Shown: positions 1 through 13,371, numbered from the stretch's first letter. The stretch is DNA of 64,000 nucleotides from Lithospermum erythrorhizon (GCA_019722365.1 JADFUC010001000.1:248001-312000), one strand, 5' to 3'. The notes: generated by a model from the letters alone, not told the origin. A program made the numbers and translations.

Positions 1-1020
1 TTCTCGGGGAATCGTCAGACCTTTTCAAATATTGACAACTACTTCACCCAAAGAGTTGATGCTGCCAACAAAGAAGGTATATCCCCATTAGCCAAATGTA
101 CCACAACCATGCGAATGTTAGCATATGGCAGCTCGGCCGATGCGGTAGATGAATACATCAAAATAGGAGGTACTACAACGTTGGAGTGTTTACGTAGATT
201 TTGTAAAGGAATCATACAATCAGATAGCAAGTGTACTGGTAGCCCCAACGAAGACGACTGCGAAAAAATACCGCAAGTTAAATGGCATTTGCAGGGTTCC
301 CCGGAATGACGAGAGTACGATCAGATGCATCGGGAATGGAAAATTGTCCCACAACTCGGTGTCAATTTACTGTAGGGATAAGGAACCACTACCGTTTGCC
401 TCAAGGGGCTGGGCTTTCCTCATGAACGTGATTCGCATGCCTTTTCGACGCCCGGCACACAATCTATATATTAACGCTCTAGACCGATCACCGGTGTTTG
501 ATGACATTGAACAAGGAAATACTCCAAGAGTGAACTTCTTTGTAAATCAACGTCCTTATAATATGGCGCATCATCTTCACGATGGTATCTACTCAAGTAT
601 CCAACTTTCGTCAAATCAATTAGACTTCCTCAGAGCGAACCGTATAAGTTGTTTGCAAATATCGTGAGGTGGACGCCGAAGGACATTGAACGCAGATTTG
701 AGTGCTTCAAGCTCGATTCAAAATCATTCGAACCAGCTTGGGATCATGCGACATAAGACGGCTATCATCATCGATCATGTATCATATTACATAATATGAT
801 TGCCAAGATGAACGAGATACATATGCTCAACATCGACCGACATGACAATGGTGCGTGTTGCTCTTAAGACACCACAACCATTCTCAACCGAGGGCGCACG
901 GTATTTGTAGGAATCATGTGCGCCGCTGGGGATTCAATCAAGGGATGAAACGTACATCACTAATTACAAAGCAGATCTACCAAGCACCCATGTACAAAGT
1001 TTCTTGGAATACCCGTGATT
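1..1020 (+). pseudogene. PIF/Harbinger transposase (DDE_Tnp_4, HARBI1/ALP1-like), degraded, cut by window edge
   Basis: Three reading frames in turn give pieces of the plant Harbinger-type transposase. Around 109-230 the frame reads RMLAYGSSADAVDEYIKIGG, the N-terminal helical part. Around 465-620 another frame reads ALDRSPVFDDIEQGNTPRV and later NQRPYNMAHHLHDGIY, which matches the catalytic DDE region of the family. A third frame near 780-830 resembles the C-terminal stretch around the HNMI motif (here degraded to HNMIAKDERDTY). Stops and frameshifts separate the pieces, so no full protein can be made. The match begins at base 1, so the 5' end lies outside the window. Family assignment is from recalled motif similarity; the strand and breaks are seen directly. 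Confidence 0.85.
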
Positions 1021-2057
1021 AAATATTTTTTAGAGTCTTATCAGGCGCTTTAAGAGTTTGATCAGAAGCGTCGATCATTATATTACACAAAATCGTGGTT
1101 ATTTGTATTTCATTATTTTCTTATTGTACTACATTTGTTATTTTTAACTTTTTTTGTTTTAATAGTTATTATTTTCAATTATCAGGTTTATTTATTTACA
1201 AAAATTAATTAGAATATGATATTACAAATTATTTATATAAATTTTATTTTTAAAATATCAAAAAATAATTTATTTATATGTTAGTTATTCTTATTTAATT
1301 ATAAACGATAATTGTTATAATTATTAATCATAAAAATATAAATAAAAAATAAATGTTAATATAAGATAAAAACATGCAGAAGGTTGAATTTTATTAAACA
1401 AAATCATCAGAAAGGTAAATTCGAATTGGCCGAATTATTAATAGAGAGAATACGATGCTGATTATTAGGAACTAAAAAGAGGGGCGTTGGAATATTATGA
1501 ACATTGTGGATAGTCTCATATGGTCTCTTTTCCCAATTGTCCCTAATTTACAACGGTGGCGAAAAAATTCAACTTAACTAATGTGCCACCTACAATGATG
1601 GTTTAATCTTTTATTCAACTATTGAAATCATTGTGTAGGTGTTGAAAAAAATAAGAGGGATGAGGTGTATTAAATTGGTGGTAAAATTTTAGCGCTTGAA
1701 TAACGACGGCCGGGCCGTTAAGTTGTTAGACATAGCCTATTAAATAGACACGCGGGCGCATTGCACTTCATGTACGATACGGAGCGCACACTAAAATGGG
1801 CTGAACTTGGCATATCATGGATACTGTGTTAATTGTTAATGGTTGGTGTAATTTTTTTTATTTTTATAACTTCTCAATTATTTGGAATCAATTATTTCAT
1901 AATAAATTTAATTTTTTTATAAAACAATTATACCAAAATTTATCATTTTTTATACTTTATAAATAGATACTTGGTTCATTTGATTTGATACAAAAAATAT
2001 TTTCAATCTCCTTCACTAAATAATTATTTTTAATTTTTCAATATCTTTTTTAGTTAA

Positions 2058-2135
2058 ATGGATCCTAACAGTAATCATTTGAACACTCAAAATTCGACTA
2101 GTTATCATATTAACTACCAAAATCACAAGTTGTAA
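2058..2135 (+). pseudogene. Stub of Harbinger ORF1 (Myb/GST-T3-like protein N-terminus)
   Basis: An ATG 100 bases after a TATAAATA box opens a 25-codon frame beginning MDPNSNHLNTQNSTSY and ending at a TAA. This start is characteristic of the plant Harbinger accessory ORF1 product (Myb-like DNA-binding protein, often annotated glutathione S-transferase T3-like). The rest of the roughly 300-residue protein is missing; the sequence passes straight into the non-coding unit. Confidence 0.6.
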
Positions 2136-3040
2136 TGTTTCGTGAGTAAAGATTTTTTTAAAGTTTTACTATGCTTTAAGAGTTTGATTGTATTGTCAAT
2201 CAAGTATATACCATGTGCTCATTTGTCTTTTCAAGTTTTTTATTTATTTGCAAGCACAAAGAATTAATTAAGAATATGAGATTTAAAATATTAAACTAAA
2301 CATTAAAATATATTTCGTTTATAAAAAAATATCAAAAAACAAATTATTTAAGTTTTTATAATTTTTATTTAACTATAAACGATAAATTTTATTATTTTTA
2401 ACGATAAAATAAAGAATATAAGTAATGAATAACATGATATGTGCCATGCAGAGGTCAATTTTATTAAACAAACCATCAGATCGTAAAATTCGAATCTATC
2501 ATTAATTATTGGGACGCAAATGTTATAAGACGATTGCAGAGTTACAAGAATCGAAAAATACGATGTCATTATGCACCATCAGAATAAATTAAATTGACCA
2601 TCAAAAAGAATGAATTTATATATAGATAAATAGAAGGAAAAATTGCTCGCTGAAGTTTAGAAATGGAAATCTGCCATTCAAGAGGTGACGTGGCAGGAAA
2701 GGATTGGGGCCACGCCAGGCTGTTCAGCAGGGCAATCAAGGCACCAAGCGCTTGAAATGGAAAAGCTGGAGAAACATTTGTTATGGTTGATAGGTGGCGA
2801 TTTGTTATTGGTTGATGTGATTTTTCAAATTTTTATTTCATCTTTAATACTCGTGATTAATTATTTCATAATAAATTAATTTTAAAAAAAATTATACCAA
2901 AATTCATCATTTTTTTACTCTATAAATAGAAACTTGGTTCATTTAATTTGGATATAAAAAAAATCATCCATTTTCAATATAATTATTCTATTATCCTTTA
3001 CTAAATTCTTATTTTTTATTTTTCAGTATCTTTTAGTGAA

Positions 3041-3093
3041 ATAGATCTTAACACAACTATTTCAATAATACTCAAAATTCGACTAATTATCGA
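3041..3093 (+). pseudogene. Second Harbinger ORF1 stub, start codon lost
   Basis: This aligns with the stub at 2058 and lies about 120 bases after an equivalent TATAAATA box at 2921-2928. The ATG is replaced by ATA and a short deletion breaks the frame after four codons. The block CTCAAAATTCGACTA is identical in both copies. It is non-coding now. Confidence 0.5.
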
Positions 3094-3200
3094 TAATAGT
3101 TAATTGTTTAAATATACTAAAAATAATTTATTTAAGTGTTAATTATTTTTATTTAATTATAAACGATAACTATTATAATTATTTAATTATTTAATCATCA

Positions 3201-5139
3201 CACCCACTTCACTGGCCGACGCCACCGCCACGTCATTTATGACGCCGCCTCGCCGCATCAACGATGACGCCTTCGCGACTTCATTTTATCTTGTACATGA
3301 CCTCCAAAACCTGCCGAATTCTATTCTGTGCTGCTCGTCATCGTTCGATACTGGCTCACCTCGCCGGGCTTAGCACGTACCGTTGGCTTAGTATTTTTTA
3401 TGGTCAACAACCGCTTTGGGCCCGATTCACTTATGCATCGGGGTTTTACTTTATTTAAGCCCTATTTTCGCTCAAATTAATATTTTATCAATTAAAAATT
3501 ATTTTAAATTAATTTCAAGTTGGAAATTAGTTTAATTAATTTCATTTAATTACTTTTAAGAGTTCTAATTGACAAGCTATTTTAATCGATATTTGATATT
3601 CAATAAAAATAAGACTATTAATTAATTCTAATTTGATTAGATATAATAATTCGAATTCATTTAATTAAATTAGAAATTCATGATTATTTGATAATTGGAA
3701 TTTCTTAATAAGATATAATCTGAAATAAAATTTTATTAAAAGTGTAAATTAAATAAACAAGATTTAGAAATACTTATATTAATTCGTCGAAACACTTAAA
3801 ATAAGATAAGTGGATATTTTACTAGGTAATTAGATTAGAAGTATTTCATTTGATGAATATACAATGACATATATTTATTTGAATTATTTGTGTGCCTTTA
3901 GAATATGGTTCTTATCTATTATTTATGACATGCTTTAATTTCATTATTGAATAATTAGAAATACATTACATAATATGATAATGGATAAGAAGGAGATTAG
4001 TGATATGACTTAGATGTATTTTTGAGAAATGCATTACATAAATATAATTATCGAAAATTGGAGACCCACCCGGTGAGTCGCGTATTTGATGGGAGATCAT
4101 CATGACCAGCGTAGTTTAGAACTAGTCTAGATCAGATAGGTCATAATACGAGTCTTCATTAGTGTTATATTTTATGCTTGTACTCCATGCTATATATAAC
4201 CGTTGTATGTATATACGCTTAACTAAATTATAATATCAAGTTAAAATATAACTAATTCCATCATAAATTAAGTAGTATTGTCATAATTAACTCTAAAATT
4301 GGATTTCCAGTCTCGCCATGCTACGACTCATCGATTAGTAGATGTATCATACTTAAGGATCTTTCCAATGGGGTATTTATATGATTTCCAAAGTACGACT
4401 CACATAAACATCCAACCCGACTTCATATATGTCAGTAGACTTTGTTACTTAAACCGTGATTTTCAAGCGCCAGGACTTGGCCCGTTGACAAAAAGAGGTC
4501 ACTACATAGTCTAAGATTAACTTTGCTGACGCCAAGAGTCAGCGATGGTCATGATCAAGTGACGGGGCACCTACCTATGTGATTGGAGCTCAAATATATG
4601 CATGTCATTCTCGCTATCTAGATCTTCGCATACTTAGCGCCACAGCGGATCAGGAAGCACAAGTATTAATTCTACTATATGATCTTTAAAATTATTTATT
4701 ATGACATGATTAACTAAAGTTATATTATCTTTTACATATCTTCTGTTTAAAGTCAAATAGCCCCTATGAATAATAACTCTAGAATACTCCACTCCACTTT
4801 GGAGAAATGCACATGATGGCACTTTTTTCGCTCTAACGATACATAACGATAGCGTAATGAAAAATAAATACATGGCGGATGAGGTGATCACTACGACCAC
4901 ATCACCAGCCTCATATATTTATCTTGGAATACCATATACTTCACTTTCTCTCGACACACGGGCGCTGACACCGTACGGCCTCACATTTGCAAAAATGCGC
5001 GGTATCTACATAATATAAGAAAGGTCGTACGAGATTTAAGAGACCTCTGGTAGTTAATGGAGCAAATGTTGCGCCCATTAGTGCAAGATCGATTGTTTAA
5101 CTTTACCAACACGAATGGTAATTAAACTAAATAATATTA
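3201..5139. other. Gene-free stretch: GC-rich block, AT-rich spacer, degenerate LTR-like sequence
   Basis: 3190-3440 is unusually GC-rich and rich in CCGCC/CGACG strings, with no recognisable protein. 3480-4040 is very AT-rich without features I can name. 4060-4600 read on the minus strand has the character of a copia-type LTR (short A/T-rich U3-like text with many diverged short words), but I could not find a partner LTR. 4600-5139 precedes the copia pol remnant and may be its eroded gag; no zinc knuckle could be read with confidence. Confidence 0.3.
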
Positions 5140-7800
5140 ACAACGCATCAAGCAGCAAATATCATTTCAGCCACAATCAAAAATGATGATTATTACGGTC
5201 GGCGGTTGTATCATTACCAAAATAGTATAGTTTATGGTACAAGAGCTCGTCAATTGTCTCTTACGTATTAGATACAAATATCGAGACCTACAACATGTAA
5301 GCGAACAAGACAAACGCACTTAAATCCTTCCTATCCTGCATTGCGTAATTTGGTCACATAAGTGATAAATGCATTAAGAAATTACATGCCGATGGAATTT
5401 TGACATCATATGAGCCAACCATACGATCAACGGAATCATGCTTGTTAGCATTTAATTAAATCCCCTTCAACCGGTACTTGTCGGTAGCCAACCCTACGGC
5501 CCAATGAATACCCCGCTAGAGAAGGTTACTCATACTTCATTACTTTTACTAATGACTATATTAGATATGATTACATATATCTACCTAAGCATAAAAACGA
5601 GGCTCGAAAGTTCAAAGAATTTCAAAGAAATTGAGAACCAACTCAATAAACGAGCAAAGGTTCTTCTGGTCCTGATATGGAGAATACTTAAGCCATGTAT
5701 TTGAAGCACACTTAAAAGTATGACAATGTATCACACCACTCTTGTCGGAACACTTAACATAACGGTGTGTCCGAAAGGAAAAATCGAACTCTATCGATAT
5801 AGTTCGATCCGTGATGAAAGCACATCCGAATCGCCACGCTGGGATGTACATTACAAACCGGCTATGCACACACTAAATAAAAGTTCAACTAAATCACCGC
5901 TAAGCATCTACATGTGATTTGGTTTGAAACCGTCCCAAGATATATCACGCGGAAGATTGGGATAATAAGCCCATGTCAAGAAATTGCATAAGGACAAACT
6001 TGGACCCAAATTCGAGAGTGTTATTTCATTGTTTATCCGAAAAGAAACCACAGTGGTATTATTTCTTCCAAGCACAATGGCATTTTCCTTTGCGAAGGAA
6101 TACTTAGCCGTTAGATATGTATTAGTTTAATCTTGAAGTTGTTCAAGACGGCGAGAAGTCAATATCAAGAACGTGATCGATTTGGGGAAAGCAGCCTCTT
6201 ATATGTAGGGAAAGCTCAACTTGATCCACGGAAATCGCGGATTGAGCCAAATGAGACTCACACTACCCCTTAGAAGATCGGATAAAACCTCGTCAAGAAC
6301 CCGTAGATGGTAATGTGAATCTTCTTAATTGAATGGCCAGCCTCTTCATACGAAGCCATTTAAAGCATCCGGGGAAAATGATAAATGATTTTAGCCATGA
6401 AATCCAAGATAGATTCAATGTACCAAAAATGAAAATGTCCATGTTTACAAGGCTGTATCAGAAATAAGTGTCTCAAACAAATTCAAGGAATCGACATGAT
6501 GAAACTTTCTCCCCAATTTTGAAGTTTAAACTATCTGGATTATCTTAACCATCGCCATCACCTATTATGATTACGGTAGACCGCGCATTTAATGTAAGGA
6601 CCCATTCTTAACGGAAATCTAGAAGATAACGCGGTACATGACACAACCTCCGGAAGTTTTGTACGGTGACGGGCAGTATGCAAGCTAAGCAAAGATCCAT
6701 TTATGAACTTCTAAGCAAGCATCAAGTTAGTGTTGGAATCTTCGCTTTTAATGAGTCAATCAAAGATTTTGGTTTCATTAAGAACTAAGAAGATTCGTGT
6801 ATACACAAGGTTACTGAACAACACGTTTTTATAGTCTTCAGATGTGATTTATACCGTGGATCATAGAAATCCATATACCGAAGCGTTTGAATCACAAGTC
6901 ATGGCTATGTAAGCTGCTTTCATGAAAGACTTAAGAGAAGCTCAAGATATTCATGGAATAAAAATCCATATAAATCGATATATAAGTGCCAATTGATCGA
7001 GTCAAAAACACTGGTATCGATAAAGTGTCAAAAGATTCTAGCACTTCAAGAAAGTGAACCCCGCCTACGGCATACGGCATGCCTCATCCGTCTGATTATC
7101 CCCAAATGAATCGGGAAAAAGAAAGATGAACGGTGTTCCTTATGCATCACTATGTGGGTCCATCATGTATGTCATGTTATGTACACGCCCGCATTTATCG
7201 ACGCTCGTGGAAGTTGTAACAAGTCGTTACCAATCATGTCTTCGTGAAAATCATCGACTACAACAAGGTCATACTTTGGTACTTACGGCGACTAAAAGAT
7301 ATGTTCTTGTATACAAGGGGATAATGAATTATCGATGTAGGTTTACACCGACGCGCTTAAACCGACAGACGGTGGCTCCATCTTAACCGTTATGTATTAC
7401 GCTTGGATCCGGCTCAGCGTAGTAGCGCGTGCGCACCGTAGTTGGCTCGGCTGCAACGAAGATGAGCATATTGCAGCCTTCCGGCCGCGAAGGAAGTTTG
7501 CCGATCAAAAAATCGGGCGAGTGAACTCTGAGTAGTACCTCGGCATCAAGGGGTCCGTGGTGCTTATATCAGGATAACATCGGGAGCAATAACTTAAGCT
7601 AAGGAACCAAGATCACATCATGTATCCAAGCATGTACTCGAAGTATCATCTTATTCAGAGATGACCGATGAGGAGATGCTAGGATATGTGCTTCCGATTG
7701 ACATAACGTAGTTGTATCCCTTAACTAAACCACTACCTCAGCAAAGCATTTATAAGCACACATATGGCAAGGTCGATCTTAAGGACACGCTTAAATAAAA
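5140..7800 (+). pseudogene. Ty1/copia polyprotein remnant (protease-side, integrase, RT, RNase H)
   Basis: Pieces of a copia pol occur in the correct order but in shifting frames. Near 5260 is a SYVLDT stretch like the start of the protease-to-GAG pre-integrase segment. Near 5380 SDKCIKKLHADGI matches the pre-integrase region. 5520-5640 holds integrase-like text (FITF, RKFKEFQ, ENQLNKR). Around 5770-5800 is NGVSERKNRTL, the integrase C-side motif. 6560-6700 holds the RT text around FLNG and GSFV. The best-preserved piece, 7126-7386, opens GVPYASLCGSIMYVMLCTRP, typical of the RT/RNase H junction, and 7440-7770 carries RNase H remnants. Stops and frameshifts are dense, so the element is dead. 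No convincing 5' LTR was seen. Family assignment rests on recalled motifs. Confidence 0.85.
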
Positions 7801-8734
7801 GCCAGTTTTTCTTTATATATGTCATAAGTGATTGTAAGACAATGATTGAATTTAAGCTTCAAATTCAATAATATATATAATTAGTTTTCAAACTATGATC
7901 TATACATATGTATATAATGTGTATGGATATATGTATCATTACTATGAGTAATGAAATTTATTTTATTTATAATATAAAGTAGTCTAGAGAGGTTTTTGGA
8001 GTTAAGAACTCAAACAAGAAACTTGTCTATTAAGCCTAGAGGACAATTATATTGTAGTCCCTAATCGGTGGTCACTATTGAAATAGAACACCATTAATTA
8101 GTATGTGTTGATTGTCTGATTATGTTTCTTGGATCAGAAGGTTAGAACAAATACTCTTAGTCAATCACATAGTATACTCAAGCGAAATGGTTTCCAACTT
8201 TATACTTTCAGACATCGACCGCTACGAACTTTCAAGATTGTATACTCGTTTCTAAGAACTTTCTCATAAGAATTTTCTTATAAGAAGTTTCTCATAGAAC
8301 TATGTTAAATGGCGATTCTTAGACCTCATGCGATCCGGTTTCACTTTGCGTGAGTAATGTACTTTTGACGAAATCTGGGAACGTCTTCGTGAATAGAGGG
8401 ATTACAAAAGAATCAGTTCTATATACTACAAGTGTAGTTGTGGAAATCTTGTACACAAGACGGAATTGGCACAACCTGATATAATCTAAGCTTAGATTTC
8501 GACCTCGAGAACTCGGGAGGAAAATTTGTTACCAACCTCGCAGTAGACCGAGATCACATCACTTCATAAACCAAGAAAAGTACACAAGAGTTCAAGTGAC
8601 ATAAATCTTACTAAAGCTCGTCAGTTGAAATCACGCACGCACGGATCGTGTCGATGTAATCAATTAGTGTTAATCGCTTACGTAATCGTCCAACGCATAC
8701 AAGTCGAGTCAGTTGGAAATAAGGAGATGTTAGA

Positions 8735-8735
<1 letters not shown>
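7801..8735 (+). mobile_element. Probable 3' LTR of the preceding copia element
   Basis: Directly after the RNase H remnant comes AT-rich text with the string CCTAATCGGTGGTCACTATTG (8061 onward), which I associate with copia LTRs of the SIRE/Tork kind, then the repeated phrase AACTTTCTCATAAG/AATTTTCTTATAAG/AAGTTTCTCATAG (8257-8298). No identical upstream copy is present in the window, so the boundaries are not defined. Confidence 0.4.
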
Positions 8736-8738
<3 letters not shown>

Positions 8739-8822
<84 letters not shown>

Positions 8823-8828
8823 TATATG
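8739..8828. repeat. (TA)n microsatellite
   Basis: About 90 bases of alternating TA interrupted twice by TATG and GTTA. It creates artificial Tyr-Ile reading frames on both strands that are not genes. Confidence 0.98.
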
Positions 8829-9640
8829 TGCTGAAAGGCCAAGGCGCTATGTCCGAACAATTAGATTGGTGACAACCGATTATTGTATTTAAAGTTATGT
8901 TGAAATATATGTTCGATTGTCGACAATCGACATATTAAAATCCTCAATCGATATTGGGGTCACATGGCTTCATACAATTGCTCATAATCTATATATTAAA
9001 ATGATGTTCGGTTAACAAAGTTAATATATTGCTATTGTCGATCAAACCTAAGAGGTCACACACAACAACAAAATCGAACTATAATACGATTATAACCTCC
9101 GGGGTTTAAAATGAAACTATGAGAAAATGTTGGGGGCAAATTTTTAATTGTTGAAAATGCCTCATGTGGTCGGTACAGTGCCGGACGGTGTGACGAGAGT
9201 TCTGTATCGTTCTCCATACTTTTGGTGTCTAAAAAGTTGTGGTCAAGCACCTATATAAAGGGCCTCAAGATGATCATTCACTTACTCATTCATTGTTTTC
9301 TACTTCTCATCTGAGAAAGTGCGTGAAAGCAAAAACTCTCTTTTCCTCTGGGTCGAAAGTAGTAGGTGAAAATTTCATTGGAATTTTTTGTCCAATCTCT
9401 TCCTCGCCTTATTTTAAAGGAGTTCTAGTAAAGCTCACGGGAGGGGTCTGCTCATACTGTGTGACTATTCTGGAGACAATCTACGTTGATTGTTCGTAGT
9501 CTCCTCGTATATATTATGCTTGCAAAATCCTCAAGAAAGCTGCATACATTCAGATATTATTGTTTTATATTATTCGTCGAATCCTGGTTTCGGTTTATTT
9601 ATAATTGTTATTTTTAATATCAAAATCTCAAAAGAAAGAA
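8829..9640 (+). mobile_element. LTR-like segment with promoter
   Basis: At 9251 a CTATATAAAG box is followed by about 300 bases of leader-like, pyrimidine-rich text (TCATTCACTTACTCATTCATTG, then a CTCTTTTCCTCTGG run). This layout, a TATA box then a transcribed leader with no ORF, is that of a plant LTR U3-R-U5 region. It could belong to the copia remnant upstream or to a separate solo LTR. Ends and target duplication were not found. Confidence 0.35.
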
Positions 9641-11647
9641 TAGGGACGAACGACAAGGGCGTCGTTTTGGGTGTGCAATGGGGTCTTTTGCCCAGGGTCC
9701 TATTTCAAAAGGGGCCCCATTTTTTTTTAAGAATTTTATTTTTGGTAACAAAACTTTCATGTTTCAATGAATGATCGGAATTGTCTATTAAACAAAATTA
9801 ATTTTTATATTTTATATGATTACTTAACTTTTATTATCATTGCAAAAAATATATTATTAATAAATTTAATAAAATTGACCTCATTTTGTATCTAGGTTGC
9901 ACATGACCCGCCTCCGATTTAACGTGCAACATTTATCACTTCTGCGACTAAACTACAAGACATGTTCCTAATCCACAACAATATAATAACTATCCTGAAT
10001 TAAAGTTAACTCGCCCCTACTTATTCGACCAAATCTACAATTACCACTATTTATGATGTCTATTCAAGTTTATTAGTGTTTTTGATTTATTTTTATTATA
10101 ACTTCCCATAAATAATTCAGTACCTTATTACTATATTAGAATCATTCTATTAGCACTTCATAACATCAATATAATATTTATGTTTTTATTAATAAGAGCT
10201 CAAGTATACGAAGTCTATTGTTTCTTAATTAGAACAAGTATTAAAAAGTGGGAAAAAAAAGTATTAAAAAGTGGAACTAGTACTCGCTAACTTTTCATTG
10301 ATGTATCGCTTGTAGCCTGTAGGTCACTGATTGTCATATGTAGGATTCAACTGAGCATTTTAAGTGATTAAAAGGTTATTGACTCTGCTGCTCAATTATC
10401 ATAGTCAGATGGATAAAATAAAATAAAATAAAACCCCATAATAAAAAGGAACTTGTGGAAAAGGGATCTGCAGACTTTTACCTACTTTTGAAATTTCAAC
10501 CACTCCATGCAACTTTTTGCTGACTTTCTTTAGTAATTTGATTAACTTGTTGATTACAGACAAATGAAACCAATCAACTAAGAGTCATAAAGCTGCAGTA
10601 GTACTAGTAAATGATAGACAAAATTGAATGAATGGGAAAGCAAACTTAAAGTAGATTTATACAACGGACTACTGTGTGTGTTTGTGTCTTAGAGCTGCTA
10701 AAATCAAGGCAAGAAAATTGGAGTAAGTCAACGATTTTGTAGAAAATATTACGGAGTAAACGAGATTGGAAGTTGTTGAGGTATTTATTGGAAGATCAAC
10801 CTCATCCTTAGATTCATTTCAAGGAAACACAAAATGTTACTATGTGCTTATGGTGAGCTTCCCTAGTTAATTATACGATTTTCAAGTTTGAGTCCTCTCG
10901 AAATATAATAAATTTTGTAGTTTATTAGTGTACTCGAACGTGAATTAGTATTCTCGTAGTTGTTTGTGCCCATGATGGTTAAAAAGAGTGTGCCCAAAAA
11001 AAGAAAAATGTCAATATAGACATACATTATTGAGTACATGATAAAAAGTGTAGTGTAATGATAAGTCGTTCCATTTATAATGATAAAACTCCAGAAGTGC
11101 AAATCATCACAAAGTAAATGAAGAATTGATCCTGTTTATGGAGCTTCAATTTCGAAAATGTTTACGGTGATCAGGGTAAATCCAGGATTTAAACATGCAT
11201 ATTCAAAAGCAAAAAAGAAAAGTTTGAGGGGAGTTTTGAACCATATACTTTATATATAAAATGATATAGATTTAACTTTTTAAACTATATATTGTCCATT
11301 TTGTACTACCAAGTCCCCGAATCCGCCCCGACGGTGATATATATAGATAATGCGTACACGTGTTCGTTAAAAGTTGCAAGAGCATACAACGAGAGGGTCA
11401 TACATGTGAATTCATGTATGGTATTTGATTAAACGTTTCAAAATTATTGCTTGAGGATGCAAATTGCAATCATATACAGTCAGATTACTATTTCTGACCA
11501 TACATGAAAAATCTATTGAAGTTTATTGCTAAAGTCAAATCTAAAGATGTGATAAGGCATACATACACCATTATCTTTTATTCCTCATGTCAACAAAAGG
11601 ACAACCACTTTTCTATTCTGGTTCATATTTTGCTGTAACTATAAATT
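9641..11647. other. AT-rich intergenic sequence with a small G/C-run repeat at 9650-9720
   Basis: 9650-9720 contains GGGTGTGCAATGGGG and CCCAGGGTCC strings like a degenerate DNA-transposon terminus. The remainder has no conserved reading frame. A short AAAAT repeat lies at 10412-10433. Confidence 0.4.
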
Positions 11648-11705
11648 GACTTCAAACAAAATTAGATATTACTAATGACTTCAAACAAAATTAGAGATTA
11701 CTAAG
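11648..11705. repeat. Tandem duplication, 29-bp unit, 2 copies
   Basis: The unit beginning GACTTCAAACAAAATTAGA occurs at 11648 and again at 11677 with two mismatches. Confidence 0.85.
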
Positions 11706-11938
11706 TAGCTTTATGGTGCAGGTTTCAGTTTGGAGATCAATCATGGTGCAATTTATGGCATTATATTGGAAAACAACAATTTGTTTTTCTAAAAATTGGA
11801 ATCATCGTACATATTAGTGTACTACACACTACAATTTTATTGTATGCGTAATACATAAAGTCATAAACTTGTAAATGTCCAACTTCTTATCTCTAATGTT
11901 TTTCAATATAATCCTTCTTATTAACTATATATAAAATA

Positions 11939-12072
11939 CTCCCTTTTACCCATAAATTGTTCGATTTGATCAATTTATGCATGCATTTTTAGAAATACGC
12001 TCACTTTCATTAGTTATATCCTAATTTTTTGGAAAAAATAAAAAAATTGAGAATATTTATGGATTGGGGGAG
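11939..12072. mobile_element. Stowaway-like MITE (134 bp)
   Basis: The element starts CTCCCTTTTACCCATAAAT and ends ATTTATGGATTGGGGGAG, near-perfect inverted ends of about 19 bases, flanked on both sides by TA. CTCCC ends with a TA target duplication are diagnostic of Tc1/mariner-type Stowaway MITEs in plants. It contains no ORF. Confidence 0.75.
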
Positions 12073-13115
12073 TATATCTATCCTAATTTGCTAATATTGG
12101 TCCAACCCATTTGAAATAAGAGCACCTGAGTACTATACATAACTACTACACATAAGGAGTATATTGTTTTTTCTTTTATATACGTCATTGCTTTAAATAC
12201 GGGCTAAATTATTTTTGCTTTCATTGCAAGAAAATCGGAAGAAATGACGACCACAAACCAATTGTCAAAATACAAGGACATTGCCATCACGTAATCAAGG
12301 TATATTTTCGCGATTCTACCGATTTTCCTAAGCCGATATTTTTCGTTTATAAAAGATATTTTCGCGGTATCATTGCCGACATACAAGCAAGTGATGGAAT
12401 CGGTTGGGACTCCTTTATTAAGGAAAGGTTTTTGAGTCCAAATAAAATACTTTACTTATTGAAGACCGAAACCCTAATGTGCCTATACATATATAAGTGT
12501 CACTCTGCAGATCTGAATTTTTCACCACTCCATACATAATAATTCTCTACGTTTTTAAGAGTCAGAAATTAAAAGATTTCATGAGAGCATAATAATTCAA
12601 ACGCCAATTCTCACTACTCCATACATAATAATTCTCTATATAATAATTCAAACGGCCAATCAAGCTTTTTTTACGAGAAATACTTATTTTAAATGTTTTC
12701 TATTTTCTTTATACAGGGTTCTGACTAACCCTACTGGGCATTTGTTTGTCCATTCCGAGATTGTTGTCTTTAATTCAATGACACCCCCCGCAAGCCTAGA
12801 TAATGAAGTTACGCTCTGTCCGAGGGTCCCTACCTTTCATGTTACTCATTTATTTCAATTTCCATGCAATTACTTTATTACCCCCATGCAAATCCACCAA
12901 ATTTAAATGTCTGCTTTTAATTTATTGTTCAACTATTTCCAGCCCAATCATCACTGTAAATATTATGATTAGAGTTTAATTTCATTACTGTCGGTCAATT
13001 CTCACTACTGTCACATACACTTGCAAATTAGAATCTTTTGTTAGAGAGCTAGAGGTTACATTAGGACATTTTTAAAAAAAAAAAAATTAACGATGAAGAA
13101 TACATTTACATAATA
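12073..13115. other. Intergenic, with an internal partial duplication at 12520-12660
   Basis: CTCCATACATAATAATTCTCTA occurs twice (about 12526 and 12621), and ATAATAATTCAAACG also occurs twice (about 12589 and 12639), so a roughly 80-base block was duplicated and then partly deleted. No gene is visible in the rest. Confidence 0.6.
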
Positions 13116-13371
13116 CTTTCTTCATCTCACAAAGACATCGGCTCCATTTTTTTAATGGGGCTATAACTTTCAAATTTTTATCTTAAATATATTTATTGTC
13201 TTCAGATAATATTTATAAAAAATATATCAATAAAAAGTTTGAAATGTAGTTTTCATTGATATAGTTTTCATCAAGTATTATACATACACAAGTCAAGAGA
13301 TAAACAAAAACAAGTTCTGACACTTTATAATTGATTTGAGATACAAATTACTTAATAATAGAGAAAGAAAG
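13116..13371. mobile_element. Stowaway-like MITE, diverged (256 bp)
   Basis: Starts CTTTCTTCATCTCACAAAGA and ends ATAGAGAAAGAAAG, with TA on both sides. The inverted ends match over the first seven bases and approximately after that. The text after the left end (CATCGGCTCCATTTTTTTAA) is typical of this MITE group. Less certain than the other two. Confidence 0.55.

Larger units (their letters stand above)
1021..3200 (+). repeat. Repeated Harbinger non-coding units (three partial copies)
   Basis: The same AT-rich unit occurs at about 1021-1450, 2155-2505 and 3098-3200. Shared landmarks are GCTTTAAGAGTTTGAT, ATTATAAACGATAA and ATTTTATTAAACAAA, with a cap and body that align between copies 1 and 2; copy 3 keeps only the ATTATAAACGATAA part. 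A second shared block at about 1855-2100 and 2818-3090 carries a TATAAATA box (1958-1965 and 2921-2928), the string ACTTGGTTCATTT and then an ORF1 stub. The arrangement suggests tandem or nested insertion of related Harbinger elements next to the transposase remnant. Copies differ by many substitutions and indels, so the duplication is not recent. Confidence 0.6.

Noticed and set aside
8625..8860. Tyr-Ile-rich frames on both strands
   Set aside because: They are translations of the (TA)n microsatellite.
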